Assembly (NCBI GenBank): GCA_902362725.1
Contig: CABIXM010000010.1
Location: 1-64,000 of the forward strand
Source: Clostridiaceae bacterium
Lineage (GTDB): Bacteria; Bacillota; Clostridia; Lachnospirales; Lachnospiraceae
Length of the DNA stretch: 64,000 nt
Direction: 5' to 3'
The position numbers and the translations under genes are program-made. The notes beneath the pieces are model-generated. The model made no database searches. It was not told where the DNA came from and saw nothing but the letters and a program-made list of their open reading frames with translations. Of the stretch, positions 57,342-64,000 are shown piece after piece (position 1 is the first letter of the stretch; each line of letters begins with the position of its first letter).

Positions 57342-57698
57342 ATGGACTACGTAAAAGCATTCCTCATCGGCGGCCTCATCTGCGCTCTGGTCCAGATCCT
57401 CATGGAAAAGACGAAAATGATGCCGGGCCGCATTATGGTACTATTGGTCTGCACCGGCGCGGTACTGGGCGCTGTCGGTGCCTATGAACCCTTCCGGAAA
57501 TTCGCGGGCGCAGGAGCCTCTGTCCCGTTGCTTGGCTTCGGTAACGTTCTCTGGAAAGGCGTCAAAGAGGCCGTGGACGCAGACGGCTTCTTAGGTATTT
57601 TCAAAGGCGGCTTCCAGGCCAGCGCCGTAGGCATCAGCGCGGCCCTGGTGTTCGGCTACCTGGCCAGCCTGATTTTCCAGCCGAAGATGAAGAAATAA
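57342..57698 (+). CDS. spoVAE: Stage V sporulation protein AE (AEB type)
   Basis: A 118-aa membrane protein with three to four hydrophobic segments. AFLIGGLICALVQILMEKT and GAGASVPLLGFGNVLWKGV are typical of SpoVAEB. AAGGGAG precedes the start. Like spoVAA and unlike spoVAD, it favours codons ending in C. Confidence 0.93.
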   Translation: MDYVKAFLIGGLICALVQILMEKTKMMPGRIMVLLVCTGAVLGAVGAYEPFRKFAGAGASVPLLGFGNVLWKGVKEAVDADGFLGIFKGGFQASAVGISAALVFGYLASLIFQPKMKK

Positions 57699-57791
57699 GT
57701 TAAAATGAAGTGTAAATTCTTGCCTTTTTCCAAACAAATTGCTATACTTGTGGTATTTGCAGTGGAAAAGTAATGGAAGGGGGCAGCCCAG

Positions 57792-58658
57792 TTGAAAAAG
57801 ATAGCGGTTGTGACGGACAGTAACAGTGGTATTACGCAGGAAGAAGCACAGAAGATGGGAATCCATGTGTTGCCGATGCCTTTTACAATTGATGGAAATG
57901 AATATTTTGAAGGAATCAATCTGACACAGGAAGAGTTTTACGAGAAGCTGAAAGGAGATGCGGATATCGCGACCTCCCAGCCGTCTCCCCACGCGATCCT
58001 GAAGCTTTGGGACGAGCTTCTAAAGGAGTATGACGAGATCGTACAGATTCCCATGTCCAGCGGCCTGTCAGGCTCCTGCCAGACAGCGGCAGCGCTGGCG
58101 GCGGATTATGAAGACAGAGTATTTGTAGTCAATAACCACCGGATTTCCGTTACCCAGAGACGTTCCGTGGACACAGCCCTTGCCATGGTGAAGGATGGAA
58201 AAAGCGGTCAGGAGATCAAAGATTTCCTGGAAGAAACCGGAAAGAATTCCAGCATCTACATCACCGTAGCCACCTTAAAATACCTGAAAAAGGGTGGCCG
58301 TCTGACTCCGGCAGTAGCGGCCATCGGGACCATGCTCCGTCTGAAGCCGGTGCTGACCATCCAGGGCGAGAAGCTGGACAGCTGTGCCAAGGCCCGCACC
58401 ATGCACCAGGCCAAACAGCTGATGATTGACCATATCCGGGAGGACATTGAGACCCGTTTCGGCGGCGTGGCGGCTCATAAGGTTCACATGGATATCGCGC
58501 ACACCAACAACGAGGTCGAGGCCCTGAAATTCCGCGACGAGGTCGAGGCGGCATTTCCGGGATATCAGGTCGGTTTTGTAGACCCGCTGTCCTTAAGCGT
58601 ATCCTGCCACATCGGCGACGGCGCGCTGGCGCTGGCTATTACAGAAATTACAGAATAA
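57792..58658 (+). CDS. DegV family fatty-acid-binding protein
   Basis: A 288-aa protein. The N-terminal VVTDSNSGI, the central SSGLSGSCQTA and the GGRLTP segment are DegV signatures. DegV/FakB proteins bind a fatty acid and present it to the kinase FakA. The start is TTG at 57792 with GGAAGGGGG upstream. It is a single gene followed by a strong terminator. Confidence 0.93.
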   Translation: MKKIAVVTDSNSGITQEEAQKMGIHVLPMPFTIDGNEYFEGINLTQEEFYEKLKGDADIATSQPSPHAILKLWDELLKEYDEIVQIPMSSGLSGSCQTAAALAADYEDRVFVVNNHRISVTQRRSVDTALAMVKDGKSGQEIKDFLEETGKNSSIYITVATLKYLKKGGRLTPAVAAIGTMLRLKPVLTIQGEKLDSCAKARTMHQAKQLMIDHIREDIETRFGGVAAHKVHMDIAHTNNEVEALKFRDEVEAAFPGYQVGFVDPLSLSVSCHIGDGALALAITEITE

Positions 58659-58667
58659 AAGTATGTT

Positions 58668-58704
58668 ACACCCGGAGAAATGGCGAATTTCTCCGGGTGT
58701 TTTG
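58668..58704 (+). terminator. Terminator after the DegV gene
   Basis: ACACCCGGAGAAA pairs with TTTCTCCGGGTGT around TGGCGAA, followed by TTTTGC. Confidence 0.9.
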
Positions 58705-58775
58705 CTTTGACAAGCATACAGCCCTGTGATACACTAAAGTTTAAGAATGTGCGGAAATAACTGAGGTGAATATCG

Positions 58776-61202
58776 TTGGATAAATATGAATTTCAGATAA
58801 AGACAGAACAGCTGGAAAAGCAGCTGGACAGGAAAAATTACGAGACGGCGGCGAAGATTGCGGACTCCATCGACTGGAGAAAGGTCCGCAATGTGGGCCT
58901 TTTGATGGAAGTGGCGGAAGCCTACGAATATACGGAACGTTATGAGGACAGCTATGAGATTCTGAATATCGCCTATGACTGCGCGCCCATTGGACGTATG
59001 ATTGTATACAAGATGGCGGAGCTGGCGGTGAAGATGGAGGATTACGACGAGGCGGTGGATCTGTACAAGGAGTTCGTGAAGATCGCGCCGCACGATCTGG
59101 GCCGCTACGTGCTGAAATACAAGATTTACAAGGGCAGAGGCGCTGCCATCGAGGATCAGATCGCGATTCTGGAGGAGTATAAGAGCCGGGAATATCAGGA
59201 GCAGTGGGCTTATGAGCTGGCAGAGCTTTACTATCAGGACGGACAGCTCTCCAAGTGCGTGGAGGAGTGCGACGATCTGATTCTGTGGTTCAGCGAGGGC
59301 GAGTATGTGCGCAAGGCCATGGAACTGAAAATGAAGATCCAGCCGCTGACCGCGTCCCAGGAAGAGAAGTACCGCCAGATGGTGGGTGAGGAGCGGGCAA
59401 AGGATATCGAGATCAGGCCCGTAAATATGGAAGACAAGTTCAATACCGTGAATCTGCAGGCAGCCCTGGCGGAGGGCGTGCAGGATTATATTGAGGAAGA
59501 GCTGCACCATGAGGAGCAGGCGGAAGAACTGAACCCGGAAGAGCCTGAGAAAGAGCTTCCGACGGCTCCGGAAGAGGTACCGGAAGTGCGGGAGGCGCAG
59601 CAGTTTGAGGCCGTGGATCCGGATAAGCTTCTGCGGGAGAAAAAAGAGCCTTCAGAGCCTGTAAAGCCTTCGGGGTTTCTGGGACAGACCGATACCGGAC
59701 AGATTACCTTCGATCCGGACGAGAGTGTCGTAGAGAAACAGATCACCGGCCAGATGAGCATCGAAGACGTGCTGAGCAGCTGGGAGGAGAAGAAGCGGGA
59801 GACCGAAGCGGCCATTGCTGAGGCAGCCAGGCGTGACGAAGAGCGAAAGAAAGAGCGGGACTACTTACGGGCCACCGGCCAGCTTCCGGATCTGAATATC
59901 GAAGTGAAGCAGACGGTACCGGAAGAGGTATTGCGTCTGATCGAAGAGATCGAGGGACGGTATCCCTATAAGGTTCATGTGGATCCCATCGAGCGTGACA
60001 GCTCATCGCAGACGGTGAAGGCGGCGATGGAGCCGCAGACGGAAGCGTCTGTTGTGGAGAAAAAAGAACCGGAGAAATCGGTGGATAATAGAAAAGAACC
60101 GCAGGAAATTCTGGAGGTTCTGGAAGCACCGTCAGAGGTCGAGACAGAGTGTGAGCCGGAGAAGACAGAAATTGCGGAGCAGTCTGTGGATACTGTCGGG
60201 ACAGTGAAAGAGCCGCAGGAGATTCTGGAGATTCTGGAAGCGCCGAGTGAAGCAGCCGCGACAGAGGAGCCTGCAGCAGAAACTGTGGTGGAAGGTGTAA
60301 AAGAAGAACAGCCTGCGCAGACAGAGGCGACGGCGCCTGAGGAGCAGTCACAGCCGGAAGAGGAAGAGACAGAGACAGAGTACATCTCCCCCATGCTGGA
60401 CAACCTGAAAAAGGATCTGGAAGAAACCGTAGCGACCCTGCCCTCCGGACAGCTTTCCGAGGAGCAGAAGAAGCTGTTTGCATACTTCACCTCTGTGCGG
60501 GGCATGAACCAGCAGCTGGCAGCCCTCCTGGAAGAGGATCGGATGCGGAAAGAACGCAGGGACGATTCTCTGCTTGGCAATATCGTCATCACCGGCGAGA
60601 GCGGCAATGGCAAGACCACGCTGGCGGCCGATATCGTAAAGGCACTGCAGAAGCAGCGCCGCATTAAGGGCGCGAAGATGGCCAAGATACCGGCGGATAA
60701 CCTGAACGGCAAGAATGTATCCGGCGTGATTCAGAAGCTGGGCGGCGGAGCCCTGCTGATTGAAAAAGCGGGAGCTTTGAGGAGTGAGACTGCCGTACAG
60801 CTGTCCCACGCCATGACCCGTAAGACCGGCGGCCTTCTGGTCATCCTGGAGGATGAGAAAGAGGAGATCCGCAAGCTGTTTATCCGTTGTGAGAGCCTGG
60901 GAGCAAAGTTCACCCGCACCATCGATATCCCGGTGTTTACCAACAAGGAGCTGGTAGCCTTCGGAGAGTCCTATGCGCTGGAGCAGGAATGCGTCCTGGA
61001 TGAGATGGCCGTGCTGGCCCTGTACAACCGCATCGGCAACAACCAGCGCAGCGATCACCTGGTCAACGTGGCCGAGGTCAAGGAGATGGTAGACGAAGCC
61101 ATTGACCGGGGTGGTAAGAAAGGACTTTTTGGCAAGGTGAAGAAGAGCAGACTGGATGAGTTTGGTCATACCATTTTGTTGGAAAAGGATTTTGAGATTT
61201 AA
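58776..61202 (+). CDS. TPR protein with acidic linker and C-terminal AAA-type ATPase domain
   Basis: An 808-aa protein. TPR-like helical repeats fill about residues 1-190. A long acidic, Pro/Glu-rich linker (about 240-560) contains the 15-residue unit KEPQEILEVLEAPSE at 440-454 and, nearly unchanged, at 478-492. The C-terminal domain has Walker A GESGNGKTT (607-615), a likely Walker B in GALLIEKAG and LLVILED, and a helical end. It resembles single-domain AAA+ proteins of the CbxX/SpoVK type. The TTG start at 58776 has GAGGTGA upstream. No partner is known; a scaffold or remodelling role is inferred. Confidence 0.8.
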   Translation: MDKYEFQIKTEQLEKQLDRKNYETAAKIADSIDWRKVRNVGLLMEVAEAYEYTERYEDSYEILNIAYDCAPIGRMIVYKMAELAVKMEDYDEAVDLYKEFVKIAPHDLGRYVLKYKIYKGRGAAIEDQIAILEEYKSREYQEQWAYELAELYYQDGQLSKCVEECDDLILWFSEGEYVRKAMELKMKIQPLTASQEEKYRQMVGEERAKDIEIRPVNMEDKFNTVNLQAALAEGVQDYIEEELHHEEQAEELNPEEPEKELPTAPEEVPEVREAQQFEAVDPDKLLREKKEPSEPVKPSGFLGQTDTGQITFDPDESVVEKQITGQMSIEDVLSSWEEKKRETEAAIAEAARRDEERKKERDYLRATGQLPDLNIEVKQTVPEEVLRLIEEIEGRYPYKVHVDPIERDSSSQTVKAAMEPQTEASVVEKKEPEKSVDNRKEPQEILEVLEAPSEVETECEPEKTEIAEQSVDTVGTVKEPQEILEILEAPSEAAATEEPAAETVVEGVKEEQPAQTEATAPEEQSQPEEEETETEYISPMLDNLKKDLEETVATLPSGQLSEEQKKLFAYFTSVRGMNQQLAALLEEDRMRKERRDDSLLGNIVITGESGNGKTTLAADIVKALQKQRRIKGAKMAKIPADNLNGKNVSGVIQKLGGGALLIEKAGALRSETAVQLSHAMTRKTGGLLVILEDEKEEIRKLFIRCESLGAKFTRTIDIPVFTNKELVAFGESYALEQECVLDEMAVLALYNRIGNNQRSDHLVNVAEVKEMVDEAIDRGGKKGLFGKVKKSRLDEFGHTILLEKDFEI

Positions 61203-61203
61203 A

Positions 61204-62586
61204 ATGAGACATACAAATGATTTGGGAAAGGATCCGATATTCCCGCTGGTGCTGCGGCTTGCGATTCCCACCATGCTGGCACAGTTTGTAAGCGTCCTGT
61301 ATTCCATCGTGGATCGGATGTACATCGGCGCAGGTGTGGGAAGTCTGGCATTGGCCGGAGTGGGCGTGTGCGCGCCCATTGTCACCCTGCTGTCTTCCTT
61401 TGCTTCTCTGATTAGCCTGGGCGGATCGCCGATTATGGCCATGCGGATGGGAGCCGGGGACGAGCGGGAAGCCCAGAAGATATTGAATAACAGCTTTTTT
61501 ATGCTGCTGGTGACGTCAGTGCTTCTGACCTTTGGTTTTCTGGCCCTAAAAGAAAAATTTCTGATGTGGTTTGGCGCGAGTCAGGCCACATTTGCTTATG
61601 CGAACACCTACGTGACGATTTATACGCTGGGAACGCTTTTTGCGTTGTTATCCACGGGCATGAACAGCTTTCTGATTGCCCAGGGCTTTTCCGGCCTGGG
61701 TATGGTGACCGTCATGCTGGGAGCCGTGCTCAATATCGTTCTGGATCCGGTCTTTATCTTCGGCTTTCATATGGGAGTGGCCGGCGCGGCTGTGGCCACT
61801 GTGATTTCCCAGCTTGCCTCTGCGGTTTTCGTGCTGGTCAGTCTGCGGGGAAAAAGAATGCCCATAAGACTTGGCTGGGGCGGCTTTGCCAAACAGACGA
61901 TGCGGAAAATCATAAGCTTCGGATTTTCTCCGTTTCTGATTATCGCCAGCGACAGTATCCTGCTGATTGTACTGAACACGGTGCTGCAGCGCTACGGAGG
62001 TCCGGGCGAGGGCGATATTCTGGTTACCTGCGCCACCATTGTGCAGAGCTACCTTCTGATCATTACCATGCCCATGAGCGGCATTACCCTGGGCAGTCAG
62101 CCGGTGGTCAGCTTTAATTATGGCAGGGGCGATGCGGGACGGATTCGGAAAGCCATTTGGTGCATCACCGGACTTTGTGTGATTTTCTGCAGTCTGATGA
62201 TGGTATTTACGTATACGCTGTCGCCGCTCTATGTGAGTATGTTCACGAAAGACACGGAAATCAAGCTGCGATCCGTACGGTATATCAAAGTATTTACCGC
62301 CATGATTGTGCCGCTGGCTGTGCAGTATCCGCTGGTGGACGAGACTACGGCGCTGGGGCACGTGAAACGGGCCCTGTTCTGTTCCGCTTTCCGGAAGCTG
62401 ATTTATTTTTCCTGCCTGATACTGCTTCCGATGCTGGTGAGCGCGGAAGCGGCGTTCCTGTCAGAGCCGGCTGCGGATGTGATAGCCGCGACGATGACGA
62501 CGGTTCTGTTTTTGAAGACATTTCCGGGGATAGTGCGGGAGACGGAAGCGATGGAGAAAGCAAAAGAGAAGAAAGGGCAGATATAA
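61204..62586 (+). CDS. MATE-family multidrug efflux transporter
   Basis: A 460-aa transporter with twelve membrane segments. The start MRHTNDLGKDPIFPLVLRLA, the YSIVDRMYIGAGVG segment and the repeated half with GSQPVVSFNYGRGD are typical of MATE/NorM proteins, which expel cationic drugs in exchange for Na+ or H+. It starts one base after the TPR/AAA stop, so the two may share a transcript. Confidence 0.93.
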   Translation: MRHTNDLGKDPIFPLVLRLAIPTMLAQFVSVLYSIVDRMYIGAGVGSLALAGVGVCAPIVTLLSSFASLISLGGSPIMAMRMGAGDEREAQKILNNSFFMLLVTSVLLTFGFLALKEKFLMWFGASQATFAYANTYVTIYTLGTLFALLSTGMNSFLIAQGFSGLGMVTVMLGAVLNIVLDPVFIFGFHMGVAGAAVATVISQLASAVFVLVSLRGKRMPIRLGWGGFAKQTMRKIISFGFSPFLIIASDSILLIVLNTVLQRYGGPGEGDILVTCATIVQSYLLIITMPMSGITLGSQPVVSFNYGRGDAGRIRKAIWCITGLCVIFCSLMMVFTYTLSPLYVSMFTKDTEIKLRSVRYIKVFTAMIVPLAVQYPLVDETTALGHVKRALFCSAFRKLIYFSCLILLPMLVSAEAAFLSEPAADVIAATMTTVLFLKTFPGIVRETEAMEKAKEKKGQI

Positions 62587-62590
62587 AAGT

Positions 62591-62617
62591 ACCGCCAGTC
62601 TGTAGAGGACTGGCGGT
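62591..62617 (+). terminator. Hairpin after the MATE gene
   Basis: ACCGCCAGTC pairs with GACTGGCGGT around TGTAGAG; the T run after it is broken (ATCGTATTTT). Confidence 0.7.
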
Positions 62618-62656
62618 ATCGTATTTTCAGATATTCAGCGTTCAGGAGGAAGAGTT

Positions 62657-62713
62657 ATGTCAACGGAACGCTTTTGCTGTCAGAACTATTTTCAAAAAAC
62701 AGTCAGGCGATGA
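62657..62713 (+). CDS. Possible 18-aa peptide gene
   Basis: ATG at 62657 lies 6 bases after AGGAGGA and opens a frame of 18 codons (MSTERFCCQNYFQKTVRR) ending in TGA. It overlaps the 3' end of the sugar-kinase gene by 11 bases on the other strand. The ribosome binding site is good, but so short a frame may be a chance or a relic of a lost gene. Confidence 0.3.
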   Translation: MSTERFCCQNYFQKTVRR

Positions 62714-63635
62714 TCTCCAGCTCCACCTGGGGCAGAAGTTCCTTCACGTCGGCCTCCTGGGCCAGCAGGGTGCCTTCCTGGCGGACGGAACCGGCCGCAC
62801 AGGCCATGGCATAGCGGAGCATATCGGCGGTATCCAGGCGCTTGCGGAGAGCATAGCACATACCGGCCACCATGGAATCGCCGGCGCCGGTCAGCCCCTT
62901 AGCCTCCACAGGAACGGCTTTCGCCCGGTAGGTGTGCTCCTGATCCAGCAATAGCGCGCCGTCGGCGCCCATGGAAATGCAGACATAGGGGATGCCCCCA
63001 TCTACGATTTGGCGGGCAACCTCGAGGGGACCCTTGCCGGATTTCAGTTCGTTCTTGAAGGCCTGCTCAAATTCCTTACTGTTGGGCTTAATCAGGAAGG
63101 GCTTCTCTTCCAGTCCCAGCCGGAACGGTTCACCGGTGGTGTCCAGCACAGTCTTGACATCTTTTTTGTGGGCCAGGTGGATGAGGCGCTGATAGATATT
63201 GGCGGGGACGCCGGGCGGCACGCTGCCGCTTAACACCAGAATATGTGTGTGATCCAGTCGCACATCAATTTCGTCCACCAGCTTTTCGATGGCAGCGAAG
63301 GAGACGTTAGGTCCGGCCTCATTGACCTCAGTCAGGATGTGGTTGGACTGGTCAAAAAGCTTGATATTCGTTCGGATAGCGCCCTCTGAACGGACAAAAT
63401 AGTATTGCAGGCCCCGGGCTGTCATGGCATGTTCCAGAGTATTGCCGCTTTCACGGAAGTTCAGTCCCATGCACATGGTTTCTTCTTTCAGGTTATTCAG
63501 CACGGTGCTCACATTCAGTCCTTTTCCGGACAGGTCTACGCGGGTATTCTTCACCCGGTTGTAAGCGCCGACTTCCAGATTATCCAGATAAATGGTTTTG
63601 TCGATGCAGGGATTTAAAGTTACAGATAAGACCAT
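62703..63635 (-). CDS. PfkB-family 1-phosphofructokinase / tagatose-6-phosphate kinase
   Basis: A 310-aa sugar kinase. LNPCIDKTIY, the GGxN-like GKGLNVST segment and the ATP motif LTGAGDSMVAG (catalytic D253) place it in the FruK/LacC group. It phosphorylates fructose-1-phosphate or tagatose-6-phosphate. No PTS or fruR gene is seen next to it inside the window, so fruK cannot be chosen over lacC. It has its own promoter and ribosome binding site (AGAGAGG). Confidence 0.9.
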   Translation of the reverse strand: MVLSVTLNPCIDKTIYLDNLEVGAYNRVKNTRVDLSGKGLNVSTVLNNLKEETMCMGLNFRESGNTLEHAMTARGLQYYFVRSEGAIRTNIKLFDQSNHILTEVNEAGPNVSFAAIEKLVDEIDVRLDHTHILVLSGSVPPGVPANIYQRLIHLAHKKDVKTVLDTTGEPFRLGLEEKPFLIKPNSKEFEQAFKNELKSGKGPLEVARQIVDGGIPYVCISMGADGALLLDQEHTYRAKAVPVEAKGLTGAGDSMVAGMCYALRKRLDTADMLRYAMACAAGSVRQEGTLLAQEADVKELLPQVELEIIA

Positions 63636-63681
63636 AAGTATACCTCTCTTAAAAGTGATTCACGAAACTCCCTCTGAATTT

Positions 63682-63710
63682 ATTATAAAAAATACAGAAA
63701 AGAAAGTCAA
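63682..63710 (-). promoter_or_regulatory. Sigma-A promoter of the sugar-kinase gene
   Basis: On the minus strand, TTGACT (63705-63710), 17 bases and a perfect TATAAT (63682-63687), 47 bases before the start codon. Confidence 0.75.
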
Positions 63711-63762
63711 CGCCATCCAATAATCTGAAAAATAAAAAAGAGAGGAAAAGATTGGTGAAAAT

Positions 63763-63792
63763 GTTGACGCATTATACCGTTCGGTATATAAT
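63763..63792 (+). promoter_or_regulatory. Promoter and operator of the truncated TetR gene
   Basis: TTGACG (63763-63768) and TATAAT (63787-63792) are 18 bases apart. The palindrome TATACCG-tt-CGGTATA (63773-63788) fills the spacer and touches the -10 box, a typical place for TetR self-repression. Confidence 0.75.
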
Positions 63793-63837
63793 GAAATAAA
63801 ACACAGGATCAGCGGCATTTTAAAGAGGGCAGACAGT

Positions 63838-64000
63838 ATGGATAACAGGGAAACGATTCTTGAGACAGCGCTGGATTTATTTTACACCAGAGGCTACGAC
63901 GCGGTGGGCGTGCAGGAGATCGCGGAGCGGTCGGGCGTGACGAAGCCGACGCTGTACTATTATTTTAAAAGTAAATATGGTCTTCTGGAGCAGCTTCTGA
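63838..64000 (+). CDS. TetR-family regulator, cut by window edge
   Basis: The first 54 residues are visible: a helix (ETILETALDLFYTRGY), then the helix-turn-helix VQEIAERSGVTKPTLYYYF. This is the DNA-binding domain of a TetR repressor. AGAGGGC lies upstream of the ATG. The ligand domain is outside the window. The palindrome in its promoter suggests self-regulation. Confidence 0.9.
   Translation, partial: MDNRETILETALDLFYTRGYDAVGVQEIAERSGVTKPTLYYYFKSKYGLLEQLL

Noticed and set aside
62157..62954. 265-codon plus-strand frame across the MATE end and sugar-kinase gene
   Set aside because: Out of frame with MATE and antisense to the kinase, both of which have strong signatures.

Overview
The window looks like the chromosome of a spore-forming Clostridia, most likely Lachnospiraceae. 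It carries spoIIAA-spoIIAB-sigF and spoVA genes, a SAM-I riboswitch on metK, a T-box on valS, an eight-subunit F-type ATP synthase operon, Gram-positive style lipoproteins and an LtaS-type enzyme. Most genes use strong AGGAGG ribosome binding sites. No tRNA, rRNA or CRISPR array was seen.

Bases 1-14,460 form an accessory region. The first 7.4 kb is clearly AT-rich compared with the rest. It holds an IS1249-like transposase fragment cut by the window edge, an orphan 3' end of a tuf gene with its terminator, and a minus-strand defence-like operon. In transcription order that operon is a HEPN-like protein, a beta-class DNA methyltransferase, a ParA-type ATPase, a SIR2-domain protein, and a protein with a PD-(D/E)XK-like nuclease region and a C-terminal HEPN-type motif. 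An IS3-family element sits at the start of the methyltransferase gene. Next come a winged-helix-like protein with an AAA-ATPase-like/PD-(D/E)XK protein, and then a two-gene operon of a MORC/MutL-like GHKL ATPase with a large calcineurin-like phosphoesterase. These modules are the best candidates for undescribed systems.

From 14.5 kb the core chromosome begins: an O-antigen-ligase-like membrane protein, atpZ-atpI-atpBEFHAGDC (14.6-23.1 kb), a possible sporulation protein, a HAD phosphatase, murA, metK, an RND efflux operon with its TetR regulator and operator, a secreted metallophosphatase, valS, an LtaS-like enzyme, folC and a zinc-ribbon/TPR membrane protein. The c subunit carries a two-carboxylate, Na+-type ion site.

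From 44.5 to 57.7 kb is a broken-up sporulation locus. spoIIAA-spoIIAB-sigF is followed by an amino-acid ABC transporter, then a 50-aa membrane peptide with spoVAB-spoVAC, then an antiporter/aminotransferase/molybdoenzyme/ferredoxin cassette, then spoVAA-spoVAD-spoVAE. Both spoVA halves have a sigma-F/sigma-G-like promoter. The window ends with degV, a TPR/AAA protein, a MATE transporter, a 1-phosphofructokinase-type sugar kinase and a truncated TetR gene.

Scattered through the core are elements built from strings of short perfect hairpins. One family has three near-identical copies, and two further unrelated versions occur. Four of the five lie directly after a terminator or after another such element; the fifth lies inside the murA leader.
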